In this document: piece by piece, positions 6,268 to 14,463 of the stretch | How positions within the stretch are numbered: the first letter of the stretch is position 1 | Layout: every line of letters begins with the position of its first letter | Source: Sphingomonas sp. ATCC 31555 | GTDB lineage: Bacteria; Pseudomonadota; Alphaproteobacteria; Sphingomonadales; Sphingomonadaceae | Reading direction: 5' to 3' | Length of the DNA: 64,000 nt | NCBI RefSeq assembly: GCF_000282895.1 | Contig: NZ_ALBQ01000053.1 | Location: 1-64,000, forward strand | Program-made: the position numbers and the translations under genes | Notes under the pieces: generated by a model | Told to the model about the DNA's origin: nothing | The model's database searches: none | Seen by the model: only the letters and a program-made list of their open reading frames with translations

Positions 6268-8649
6268 ATGCGTACCTTCCGCAACGCGCTGCTGATCGCG
6301 GCTTCCGGTGCTGCACTCGCCGCCGGACAGGCTCAGGCCCAGGAGAGCGACGCTGCCGCCGATGCTCCGGACGAAATCGTCGTCACCGGCACGCGCACCG
6401 AAGGCCGCTCGCGGCTCGACACCGCATCTCCCGTCGATGTGCTGAGCAACCAGACCCTGACGCGGCAGGGCACGACCGAACTGGGCGCAGCGCTGGCGGC
6501 AGTGGCGCCGTCGATCGACTTCCCTCGCCCCTCGGCCACCGACGGCACCGATGCGATCCGCCCCGCAACGCTGCGCGGCCTTTCGCCCGATCAGGTGCTG
6601 GTGTTGGTGAACGGCGTGCGCGTGAACAGCTCGGCGCTGCTCAACATCAACGGCTCGGTCGGACGTGGGTCTGCTGCGGTCGATCTCAACACCATCCCGA
6701 CGGCAGCGCTGGAGCGGATCGAAGTGCTGCGCGACGGCGCGTCGGCGCAATATGGATCGGACGCGATCGCGGGCGTAATCAACCTGCGGCTGCGCGAGGC
6801 CCGATCGGGTGGCGGCGCCTCGGCGACCTACGGCATCTATCACACCGATATCGATACGGCGCGCGGCAGCCGCAGCAGCACGGGCGAACCGGTGTTCACC
6901 GCCTCCGCCTGGCAGGGGATCGGCTTCGGCAACGATGGCTTCGTCACGGTCACCGGCGAATATGTGAACCGGAAGCCCACCAACCGCGCCGATTTCGATC
7001 CGCGCGTCACGCCCAGCCGCGTCACCGGCCGCTTCGGCGATCCGCAGGTGGAGCAATATACCGGCACCGTAAACGCAGGCACCGGCATCGGCGGAGGCTG
7101 GAGCCTGTACGGCTGGGGTAGCTACCAGGATCGCGACACCCGCAGCGCGGCCTTCCCGCGGCTGGCGAGCGCGACCACGGCACTGGTCGGCTATCCGGAC
7201 GGCTTTCTGCCGATCATCAATACGAAGTCGACCAATGCGGTCGGCGCCGTCGGCATCAAGGGCGATGTGGGCGTCTGGGGCGTCGACCTTCATGTCGGCT
7301 ATGGACGCAACAAGATCGCGTACCGGACGCAGAATTCCGCCAACTACGCCTATGGGGCCGCGAGCCCGAAGAACTTCTATGACGGCGCACTGATCTTCGA
7401 CCAATGGGTGGCCGGCCTCGACGTGCGGCGCACCTTCGACGTGCTGCAGTCGCTCAACCTTGCCTTCGGTGCGGAAGGACGGCGCGAAGGCTATAAGATC
7501 ACGCCGGGCGAGCCCGCCTCCTATGATGCGCCGGAGCCGCGCAACGGCCTTGCCGCCGGTGCCCAGGGCTTTGGCGGGTTCGCGCCCGTCAACGCGATCG
7601 AGCGATCGCGCCGTAGCGTTTCCGGCTATGTCGACCTGGAGGCACAGGTGACGGAGGCGTTCCTGATCGACGTGGCGGTACGCGGCGAGCATTACTCGGA
7701 CTTCGGCGATACGGCCAACGGCAAGGTTTCGGCCCGTTATGACGTGGCGCCGTGGTTTGCGCTGCGCGGCACGGTTTCCACGGGTTTCCGCGCACCGAGC
7801 CTGCAGCAGCAATATTTCACCTCGGTCGCGCAGGTAATCCAGAACGGCACGCCGATCCTCACCGGCACCTTCCCGTCCACCGCGCCGGTGGCCGCTGCGC
7901 TGGGCGGCAAGCCGCTCCAGCCGGAAAAGTCGACCAACTTCTCCGTTGGAACGGTGATCCGCGCCGGCGGCTTCGACCTGAGCGTCGATGCCTATGAGAT
8001 CCGGCTGCGCGACCAGCTGGGCCTGTCCGAAAACATCCAGTCGACCTTCAGCCCGCAAGTGGCGGCGATCCTGGCGCCGTTCAACGTGCCTTCGGCCCGC
8101 TTCTTCATCAACGGCCTGCGTTCTCGCACGCGCGGCATCGACGCCGTGGCGCATTATCGGCTGGGCAACGCGGCCGATGCCGCCGGCGCCTTCGACTTCA
8201 CGCTGGCCGGCAATGTCAACGAGATCGTCGTAACCCGCGTGCCGACCAACACCGCGACGGTGAACCCGGCGCCGGTGCTGTTCGCCCGTAGCCGCGTTCT
8301 AACGATCGAGCAGGGTACGCCGGGCGAGAAGGTAACCGGCACGGTCGACTGGACCAAGGACGCGATCGGCCTCACGCTGCGTGGTACCTATTATGGCGAC
8401 GTCAACCAGCCGGGCACCACCCCCGCGGCCGACATCCACACCGGCCAGCACCTAATCACCGATCTGGAACTGCGCTATCAGCCGCGCAAGGGCGCACAGA
8501 TCGCGATCGGCACGAGCAACCTGTTCGACGTATATCCCGATCGGACGATTCCAGCGAACAACTCGACAGGCGTGGTGGGCTTTCCCTACTACTCGCCGTT
8601 CGGCTTCAACGGGCGTTATCTGTACGCCCGCCTCGGCGTGAACTGGTGA
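6268..8649 (+). CDS. TonB-dependent outer-membrane receptor
   Basis: A 793-residue receptor with a signal peptide (1-24, ending AQAQ) and a TonB-box-like DEIVVTGTR just after it. A plug domain follows, with LRGLSPDQVLVLVNGVRVN and IERIEVLRDGASAQYGSDAIAGVINLRL-type signatures, then a long 22-strand barrel ending in an aromatic-terminated strand (LYARLGVNW). Such receptors import siderophores, vitamins or glycans across the outer membrane using TonB energy; the substrate cannot be read from the sequence. The gene stands alone between a small membrane protein and a divergently placed hydrolase. GGTAAAAAGGGG precedes the ATG. Confidence 0.9.
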   Translation: MRTFRNALLIAASGAALAAGQAQAQESDAAADAPDEIVVTGTRTEGRSRLDTASPVDVLSNQTLTRQGTTELGAALAAVAPSIDFPRPSATDGTDAIRPATLRGLSPDQVLVLVNGVRVNSSALLNINGSVGRGSAAVDLNTIPTAALERIEVLRDGASAQYGSDAIAGVINLRLREARSGGGASATYGIYHTDIDTARGSRSSTGEPVFTASAWQGIGFGNDGFVTVTGEYVNRKPTNRADFDPRVTPSRVTGRFGDPQVEQYTGTVNAGTGIGGGWSLYGWGSYQDRDTRSAAFPRLASATTALVGYPDGFLPIINTKSTNAVGAVGIKGDVGVWGVDLHVGYGRNKIAYRTQNSANYAYGAASPKNFYDGALIFDQWVAGLDVRRTFDVLQSLNLAFGAEGRREGYKITPGEPASYDAPEPRNGLAAGAQGFGGFAPVNAIERSRRSVSGYVDLEAQVTEAFLIDVAVRGEHYSDFGDTANGKVSARYDVAPWFALRGTVSTGFRAPSLQQQYFTSVAQVIQNGTPILTGTFPSTAPVAAALGGKPLQPEKSTNFSVGTVIRAGGFDLSVDAYEIRLRDQLGLSENIQSTFSPQVAAILAPFNVPSARFFINGLRSRTRGIDAVAHYRLGNAADAAGAFDFTLAGNVNEIVVTRVPTNTATVNPAPVLFARSRVLTIEQGTPGEKVTGTVDWTKDAIGLTLRGTYYGDVNQPGTTPAADIHTGQHLITDLELRYQPRKGAQIAIGTSNLFDVYPDRTIPANNSTGVVGFPYYSPFGFNGRYLYARLGVNW

Positions 8650-8668
8650 GCCGGAGGGCGGGGGCCGA

Positions 8669-9397
8669 TCACTCGGCCTCCGTCATCACCGCCTGAGTGA
8701 GCCATTCGGCCAGGGAAGCGGCGACGGCCTCCGGCGCCTCCACCGGCATCATGTGCCCCGCGCCCGGCACGATGGTGAGGGCGGCGTGCGGTGCCAGATC
8801 GTGCATCGCGGCATGCTGCGCGGGGGGGGACCAGCGATCGTGATCGGCAGACATTAACAGCACCGGCCCGGCATAGCCCGCCAGCACCGATCCGGCATCG
8901 GCGCGGCCGAGCAGCGCCTCGATCTGCCCCAAATAGGCGGCAAGCGCATAGCCGGTCACCATCTGCCGCAGTGACGGCATCAGCGCCGCCACCCGATCGG
9001 GCGCGGCGCCCATCATCGGCGGCAGCCAGGCTTCGGCCAGCGCCGCCATCCCCTGCGACCGAGCTATATCGATCATGCGCTGGCGCCCGTCACGCTCACC
9101 AGGCGCGGGCGGATGCACGCCCGTGTTGGCAAGCACCAGTCCCGCAATTCGCTCCGGCGCCTGGCGCACCGCCTCCAGCGCGACACGTCCGCCCATCGAA
9201 TGGCCGATCAGCACCAGCGGCCCGTCCGTATCGTGCAAGACTGTCTCCGCCATCGTCGTCAGCGACTCATGGCCCGGGAATGCGAAGATCCGAGTCGGCA
9301 GCGCCGCCGGCAGCCGCTCGACCACCGGCTCCCACACGCGCGCGTCGCTCAGCAGCCCGCACAGAAAGGCCAGGGTCGGGGACGATTTGCGTGTCAT
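8669..9397 (-). CDS. Alpha/beta-fold hydrolase
   Basis: A 242-residue cytoplasmic alpha/beta hydrolase without a signal peptide. The nucleophile elbow is GHSMGG (Ser67); the probable acid is Asp185 or Asp187 in SADHDRWSPP and the catalytic His is His215 in GAGHMMP. The fold class covers esterases, lactonases and C-C hydrolases, so the substrate is open. A perfect 14-base palindrome lies 17 bases upstream of its start and may be an operator. It ends close to the convergent TonB receptor gene, only 19 bases away. Confidence 0.8.
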   Translation of the reverse strand: MTRKSSPTLAFLCGLLSDARVWEPVVERLPAALPTRIFAFPGHESLTTMAETVLHDTDGPLVLIGHSMGGRVALEAVRQAPERIAGLVLANTGVHPPAPGERDGRQRMIDIARSQGMAALAEAWLPPMMGAAPDRVAALMPSLRQMVTGYALAAYLGQIEALLGRADAGSVLAGYAGPVLLMSADHDRWSPPAQHAAMHDLAPHAALTIVPGAGHMMPVEAPEAVAASLAEWLTQAVMTEAE

Positions 9398-9413
9398 GCT
9401 CTCTCCTGCATCT

Positions 9414-9427
9414 GATTGGATCCAATC
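9414..9427. promoter_or_regulatory. Perfect palindrome upstream of hydrolase, candidate operator
   Basis: GATTGGATCCAATC is a perfect 14-base dyad located 17 bases before the hydrolase start codon. The shape is like operators of GntR-family repressors, but no regulator gene is adjacent. Confidence 0.4.
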
Positions 9428-9449
9428 TATGGCAGAAAAGCGTGTCGCA

Positions 9450-9950
9450 CTACCCGCGAATGAACAGGTTGCGCAACCAGGCAGGCCCGCTTTTGGCGGC
9501 GGCGCGCCAATCCCCCGCCTCCGGTTCCGCCTCGGCTGGATCGTAGCGGCGCGGATCGAACAGCTTGATCCGCGCGCCGCGATAGGTGGCCAAATCGAAC
9601 GTCACCAACGTCAGCCCCTGTTCCAGCGCAGTGGCGGCGATCAGGGCAGCGCGGTCGCCCGCAATCGCCACCTGCCCCCGCCGCCGCGCGATGGCACGGT
9701 CGATCGCCAGAATATGTCCGTCGAAGGCGGGAACGAGCTGCGCATCGATCCAGCGCCGCAACGCCGCCGCCGCTTCCTTCGACTGCGCCCCCTGCACGAC
9801 GGCCAGCGCCTCGATTTCGGCGAGCGTCAATGCGGAGACGAACAGTTGCTCGCGCGGAACCCCTGCGGCCCAGGCAGCCAGCCGCGGATCGCCCTGCCCG
9901 CCCTTCGCCTTGCGCAGGTCAAGCACCACCGGCGTATCGAGCAGATACAT
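9450..9950 (-). CDS. PIN-domain toxin of a type II toxin-antitoxin pair (VapC-like)
   Basis: A 166-residue PIN-domain protein. Asp5 in MYLLDTPVV is the first acidic ligand, AEIEAL carries the second, and GDRAALIAATALEQGLTLVT carries the third and fourth region. PIN toxins cut RNA, often tRNA. The usual DTN at the start reads DTP here, and the protein has a C-terminal tail of about 25 residues beyond the normal PIN length, so activity should not be assumed. The start codon directly abuts the stop codon of the antitoxin gene, the normal antitoxin-first order. Confidence 0.82.
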   Translation of the reverse strand: MYLLDTPVVLDLRKAKGGQGDPRLAAWAAGVPREQLFVSALTLAEIEALAVVQGAQSKEAAAALRRWIDAQLVPAFDGHILAIDRAIARRRGQVAIAGDRAALIAATALEQGLTLVTFDLATYRGARIKLFDPRRYDPAEAEPEAGDWRAAAKSGPAWLRNLFIRG

Positions 9951-10169
9951 CTACCAGCGTCCGCCGGCCGGATCGACGTCGAACGGATCGGGCGCGGCCA
10001 ACGCATCGACGATGCTGTCACGCTGGCCGGCGAAGGTGCGAAAGGTGGCGATGCTCATCAGCACATGTGTGGGCCGCCCGCGATCGGTGATGAACACCGG
10101 TTCCGTCCGAGCGAATCGCTTGGCCGCGCTGACGTCCTGGTTGAACTCGCGGCTGCTGATCACCTTCAT
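9951..10169 (-). CDS. Phd/YefM-type antitoxin
   Basis: A 72-residue protein whose N-terminus (MKVISSREFNQDVSAAKRFA) and following VFITDRGRPTHVLMSI are classical for the Phd/YefM antitoxin fold, which binds DNA and neutralises the partner toxin. It is the first gene of the pair, with no gap to the PIN toxin. A 14-base palindrome (10207-10220) lies 37 bases upstream and is the probable autoregulatory operator. Confidence 0.88.
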   Translation of the reverse strand: MKVISSREFNQDVSAAKRFARTEPVFITDRGRPTHVLMSIATFRTFAGQRDSIVDALAAPDPFDVDPAGGRW

Positions 10170-10206
10170 TGCCGCCTCCAGCAGGCATTTTGATAGCGCT
10201 AATATG

Positions 10207-10220
10207 TAGGTACGTACCTA
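10207..10220. promoter_or_regulatory. Candidate operator of the toxin-antitoxin promoter
   Basis: TAGGTACGTACCTA is a perfect palindrome containing the GTAC core common to Phd/YefM operators. It lies in the promoter region of the antitoxin gene. Confidence 0.6.
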
Positions 10221-10368
10221 GCTTGTGGAGCCTCGGCAACACTAGGCCGTCGCCGCCGGGAAAAGTGCGGCACCAGTATCGATCGCCCCTTGCCCCCGTC
10301 CGCGCGGCAGGCTCCCTAGGGGTTCGCGATGGCGCAGCAGATGCCAGCGCACGAGGGGATCCGACCGA

Positions 10369-11733
10369 ATGAACGAGCTGCTGACCGGCGCCTGGCACGC
10401 GCTTACCGACGTCCTCAACCCGCACGGCCCGGCGGTGCACGCCGCCAAAAGCTACGCACCCGGCGACTTCAGCATCCATTTCTTCCTGCAGCTCGCGATC
10501 ATCCTGCTGGCCTGTCGCGTGGTCGGCTGGCTGGGGCAGAAATTCCTCCGGCAGCCGCAGGTGGTGGGCGAGATGATTGCCGGGGTGGTGCTCGGGCCGT
10601 CGCTGTTCGGACTGATCTTCCCCGATCTCCAGCTGGCGATCTTCCCTAAAGAAACGCGTAACATCCTCTATGCCGGCGCACAGCTGGGCGTGGGGCTGTA
10701 CATGTTCATGGTCGGCCTGACGCTGCGGCTGGATCATTTCCAGTCCAAGGCGAAAAGCGCGGCCGGCGTCTCGGCCGCCGGGATCGCCGCGCCGTTCCTT
10801 CTCGCTGCGCTGATCACGCCTAGCCTGCTCACCGTGCCGGGGCTGTTCACGCCCGGGATCAGCCAGGCCAATGCGACGCTGTTCATGGGCGCCTGCATCG
10901 CGCTCACCGCCTTCCCGATGCTTGCCCGGATCATCAACGAGCGGGGCCTCGCCAACTCGGCGCTCGGCACGCTTTCGCTTACTGCCGGCGCGTTCGACGA
11001 TGCCGCGTCGTGGTGCGTGCTGGCCGTGGTGCTGGCGACGTTCGGCGCCGGCGCCGGCGTTGCGGTACTCGCGATCGGCGGGGCACTGCTCTACACCGGC
11101 TTCATGCTGCTGCTCGGCCGCCGGCTGCTCGCCCCGCTTGGCCGCATCGTTGAGCAGCGCGGCGAGATGACGACGCCGATCCTGGCCGTCACGATGATGC
11201 TGTTCTGCCTCTCCGCCTTCGTGATGGACGCGATCGGCATCCATGCGATCTTCGGCGGCTTTCTGATGGGCGTTTGCATGCCACGCGGCCTGTTCGTCGA
11301 GGAGCTGAAGCGCAAGGTGGAGCCGCTGGCGGTGGTGCTGCTGCTGCCGATGTTCTTCACCTATTCGGGGCTGAACACGCGGATGGACATGGTGAACTCG
11401 CCGTCGCTGCTGCTGATCGCGCTGGGCATTCTGGCGGTATCGGTGCTCGCCAAGTTCGGAGCCTGCTGGGCCGCGGCACGGATCGCCGGCGAGGACAATC
11501 GCACCGCCTTGGGCATCGGCGCCTTGATGAACTCGCGTGGGCTGATGGAACTGATCATCATCAATATCGGGCTGCAAAAGGGCATCATCGGCCCGACGCT
11601 GTTCTCGATGCTGGTGCTGATGGCCATCATCACCACGGTGATGGCGACGCCGCTGTTCGAAGCCGTCTATGGCCGCAAGGCGCGCGAAAGCGGTGAGCTC
11701 GACGCGCTGGAGAGCGAGCTGGCGACGGCCTGA
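10369..11733 (+). CDS. Cation/proton antiporter, CPA2 (KefB-like) family
   Basis: A 454-residue integral membrane protein with about 12 hydrophobic segments. VVGEMIAGVVLGPSLFG is the characteristic start of the Na+/H+ exchanger domain, and SLTAGAFDDAASWCVLAVVL contains the paired Asp residues of the ion site. LGIGALMNSRGLMELIIINI is also typical of the family. It has only the membrane domain: the cytoplasmic TrkA-N/TrkA-C domains of KefB and KefC are missing, so regulation by NAD or glutathione adducts is not expected. Which cation is exchanged cannot be told. Confidence 0.88.
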   Translation: MNELLTGAWHALTDVLNPHGPAVHAAKSYAPGDFSIHFFLQLAIILLACRVVGWLGQKFLRQPQVVGEMIAGVVLGPSLFGLIFPDLQLAIFPKETRNILYAGAQLGVGLYMFMVGLTLRLDHFQSKAKSAAGVSAAGIAAPFLLAALITPSLLTVPGLFTPGISQANATLFMGACIALTAFPMLARIINERGLANSALGTLSLTAGAFDDAASWCVLAVVLATFGAGAGVAVLAIGGALLYTGFMLLLGRRLLAPLGRIVEQRGEMTTPILAVTMMLFCLSAFVMDAIGIHAIFGGFLMGVCMPRGLFVEELKRKVEPLAVVLLLPMFFTYSGLNTRMDMVNSPSLLLIALGILAVSVLAKFGACWAAARIAGEDNRTALGIGALMNSRGLMELIIINIGLQKGIIGPTLFSMLVLMAIITTVMATPLFEAVYGRKARESGELDALESELATA

Positions 11734-11748
11734 ACCGTCTGCCGCCGC

Positions 11749-13275
11749 TCAGCCGCGCAGCTGGCCGATCAACTCGCGATGGCCGGGCAGATCGGCAACC
11801 GCCTGCTCGCCGAAGCGGCGGATCTGGGCAAAGCGCCGCATCGCCACCGCATCGTTCGGAAAGGCGCCGCGCGCGGGCGAAAGATCGGTGACGAAGTCCA
11901 TGCCGTAGAGGATGTACTGATAGTTGAAATAGGCGAAGCTTTCGTGGTCGATCACGAAATCGAAGCGGCTGGGCGGGCGATGGCGCCATGCATCGAGCAA
12001 CCCGGCGAGGCTGGCGGGGATGCTCGCCGGATCGGCGTTGTCGCGCCAGAACGGCTCTTCGCGCCGGCTGAGGCAATAGTGCAGCTTCAGGAAATCCACG
12101 ATCCGCTCGTACCGTGCGGTCATCCGGGCGTTGAACCGGTGCGCCGCCAAATCCATGGGTCCGGCAAAGGGAAACAGCTCGGCAATCATCGCCACGGCGG
12201 TTTCGATCAGCAGGACGCCGGTGGCCTCCAGCGGCTCCAGAAATCCCGCCGAAAGACCCACCGCCACACAATTGCCCGCCCACTGCGCGGGGCGGAAGCC
12301 CGGCTCGAACGGAATGAGCCGCGCGGTATAGCGATCATGGCCGATATGCGCGCGCAACACCGCGGCCGCCGCTTCGTCGCTCATGTGCGCAGACGAATAG
12401 ACGCAACCGATGCCGCGTGTGGCCTGCAGCCCGATATCCCACGTCCATCCCGCGCCATGGGCCGCGGCGATCGTTACCGGCTGTACCGGCCCTTCGGGCG
12501 CATCGGCGGCGATTTTGCAGGCCAGGGCGCGATCGGTGAACAGCACGTCGCGCGCTGAACGGAACGGGCTGCCCAGCGCCCTGCCGATCAGCGCCGCATC
12601 GAAGCCCGAACAGTCGACATAAAGGTCCGCTTCAAGCGCCCCATGCTCGCGGGTGAGGACGTGCGCGATCCCGCCCTTGCCGTCAGGCTCCACCCCGATC
12701 AGCCGACCTTCAAGATGGCCCACGCCCAGTTCGATGGCGCGCGCCTGAAGCAGAACGGCAAGCCGGGTGGCATCGAAATGATAGGCGTAGGGAAGCGGCC
12801 CGCCAAACGCATCCTCCTCCGCTCGCTTGGGTGCCCGCCCTTGCTCGACGACTCGGTTCTGGATGGTCATCGCCGCGGCGAAGGCCGGCCGCGTCGCTTC
12901 GGGCTGGAGCAGCCAATAGGGTACCAGCCCCGGCCCTTCGGCATCCAGCGGCGCTTCGAACGGGTGGAGGAAGTGATGACGGGTGCCATCGGGTAGCGGC
13001 GCATGCAGCCAGTCGTCGAAGCGTATGCCCTGCTTGAACGTGGCGGAAGTGGCGCGGACGAAGTCGCGCTCCTCGATGCCGATGAATGCCAGCGTCGCTC
13101 GAAGGGTGGGGAACGCCCCTTCTCCCACGCCGATGATACCAAGTTCCGGTGATTCGAGGACCGTGATCTCGAACGCAGCCTGCTGCGCAAGATCGAGGTA
13201 CCGGGCCAGATAGGCGGCGGTGAGCCAGCCTGCCGTTCCGCCTCCCACGATCAGAATGCGCCGCTTGCCTTGCAT
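11749..13275 (-). CDS. Flavin-dependent tryptophan-halogenase-family protein
   Basis: A 508-residue FAD protein of the tryptophan halogenase family. It has GGGTAGW (11-17), GVGEGAFPTLR (50-58 region), Lys81 in ATFKQGIRF (the position of the catalytic lysine of PrnA-type enzymes), Glu350 in FLEPLEATG, and the tryptophan motif as WTWDIG (277-282). Two key positions differ from chlorinating enzymes: the motif ends in Gly instead of Pro, and LEATG replaces LESTG. Sphingomonads carry many such paralogues near TonB receptors and glycan genes, and few have proven halogenase activity. Here it stands alone between an antiporter and a PAP2 gene, so the substrate is unknown. Confidence 0.82.
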   Translation of the reverse strand: MQGKRRILIVGGGTAGWLTAAYLARYLDLAQQAAFEITVLESPELGIIGVGEGAFPTLRATLAFIGIEERDFVRATSATFKQGIRFDDWLHAPLPDGTRHHFLHPFEAPLDAEGPGLVPYWLLQPEATRPAFAAAMTIQNRVVEQGRAPKRAEEDAFGGPLPYAYHFDATRLAVLLQARAIELGVGHLEGRLIGVEPDGKGGIAHVLTREHGALEADLYVDCSGFDAALIGRALGSPFRSARDVLFTDRALACKIAADAPEGPVQPVTIAAAHGAGWTWDIGLQATRGIGCVYSSAHMSDEAAAAVLRAHIGHDRYTARLIPFEPGFRPAQWAGNCVAVGLSAGFLEPLEATGVLLIETAVAMIAELFPFAGPMDLAAHRFNARMTARYERIVDFLKLHYCLSRREEPFWRDNADPASIPASLAGLLDAWRHRPPSRFDFVIDHESFAYFNYQYILYGMDFVTDLSPARGAFPNDAVAMRRFAQIRRFGEQAVADLPGHRELIGQLRG

Positions 13276-13301
13276 GCTCCTTTGCTACGGCGCGACGCGG
13301 G

Positions 13302-14285
13302 CTACGGCAATGCGCGGCGGCGAGCGATCAGCGCCGACGCGCAACCCAGCGCCACCAGCGCCACGGCGGCCCCCAGGATCAGGTCGATCAGATAATGGGT
13401 TCCTTCGACCGGCGTCGCCAGCAGCATCGCACCGGTGATCGCGATCAGAAGCCAGCGCAGGGGTCCGCAGCGCCAAGCAGTAGCGATATACAGCGTGGCG
13501 GATGCCGCATGGAAGCTGGGCGCCGACACCAGGCCGCGCAGCTGGCCGAGATCGACCTGGTGCACCTCCCCCCGGCGGAGCGGCGGGATCAGATCCGGCT
13601 GCCAAAGCTCGCTGAGGGGCATGTAGGGGATCGGCCCTTTCCACAGTGCGGACAGCGGTCCCACCGCCGGCATCTGGCTGAACAGTGCCAGGGTGAAGAT
13701 CGCCGCGATCCAGAAGGCCGCGAGGAACCGATGAGCCTCCCGCCGCTGCCCGGTGCAGGCGAACCAGCCGAGCAGCAGCGCCGGCGTCAGATAGATGCAC
13801 TGATAGGCGGCCATGCCGAGCAACTGCAGCGCGCGATGATCGGCGACGAGGCGATACCAGGCAAGCCAATCGAAGCGCAGCGCCAGATCGATCCGGTGGA
13901 GCGTCGCATCGGCGAAGCCTTCGCTCAACGCCGCGATGGGATAGCTGCACACCGCCCCGGTCAGCGCCATCGCGGTGAAGAGCGCGCAATATTCCGTCCA
14001 GTCGGCAAGCGCCCGGCTCCAGCGCCGCCCGTCGCGCGCGCAGGCGACGCGGATCAGCGGCACCAGCGCCAGCATGGCATAATAAGGGATGTTGCTACGC
14101 GCGAAGGGATTGATCGTTAGCCCTGCGGCCCAGAGCAGCAGGACACAGGCAGCGACGCTGGCGAGCACGGCACCGCGTATCTGCCTCGCGGAAAAGCCGA
14201 TGGCAGCGTGCGGATCGGCAGAAACGATGGTGATCGGGAACGCGACGGGGGCATTGAAGGCGGCGGCACGGAAAGGATCAGTCAA
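13302..14285 (-). CDS. PAP2-family membrane phosphatase / inositolphosphotransferase-like
   Basis: A polytopic membrane protein of about 327 residues. The C-terminal half has SAPSFHAASATLY and, about 35 residues later, TPVEGTHYLIDLILG, the two histidine motifs of the PAP2_3 (Aur1/Ipt1-like) group that acts on lipid phosphates, possibly in sphingolipid head-group metabolism. The start is uncertain: the open frame continues to 14576, which would overlap the divergent tad-like gene, and the upstream part is not protein-like. I chose the TTG at 14285, just before the first hydrophobic stretch; a shorter form is possible. Confidence 0.75.
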   Translation of the reverse strand: MTDPFRAAAFNAPVAFPITIVSADPHAAIGFSARQIRGAVLASVAACVLLLWAAGLTINPFARSNIPYYAMLALVPLIRVACARDGRRWSRALADWTEYCALFTAMALTGAVCSYPIAALSEGFADATLHRIDLALRFDWLAWYRLVADHRALQLLGMAAYQCIYLTPALLLGWFACTGQRREAHRFLAAFWIAAIFTLALFSQMPAVGPLSALWKGPIPYMPLSELWQPDLIPPLRRGEVHQVDLGQLRGLVSAPSFHAASATLYIATAWRCGPLRWLLIAITGAMLLATPVEGTHYLIDLILGAAVALVALGCASALIARRRALP

Positions 14286-14463
14286 GTATGAGCTCTTCGA
14301 TAACGGGGGTCGGGCATCGACCCGCAAAGCCGAGGCTGCACCGCGCGTCGCTGGCGGAACTAGCGCGGGAGCACCCCCGCGGCTAGCCCGCCCGGCCGCC
14401 CGGAACCGTTTTGCCCCAGGGCCGCGTAACCATTTGACAGCGAATTGATGATAGCCCCGGGCC

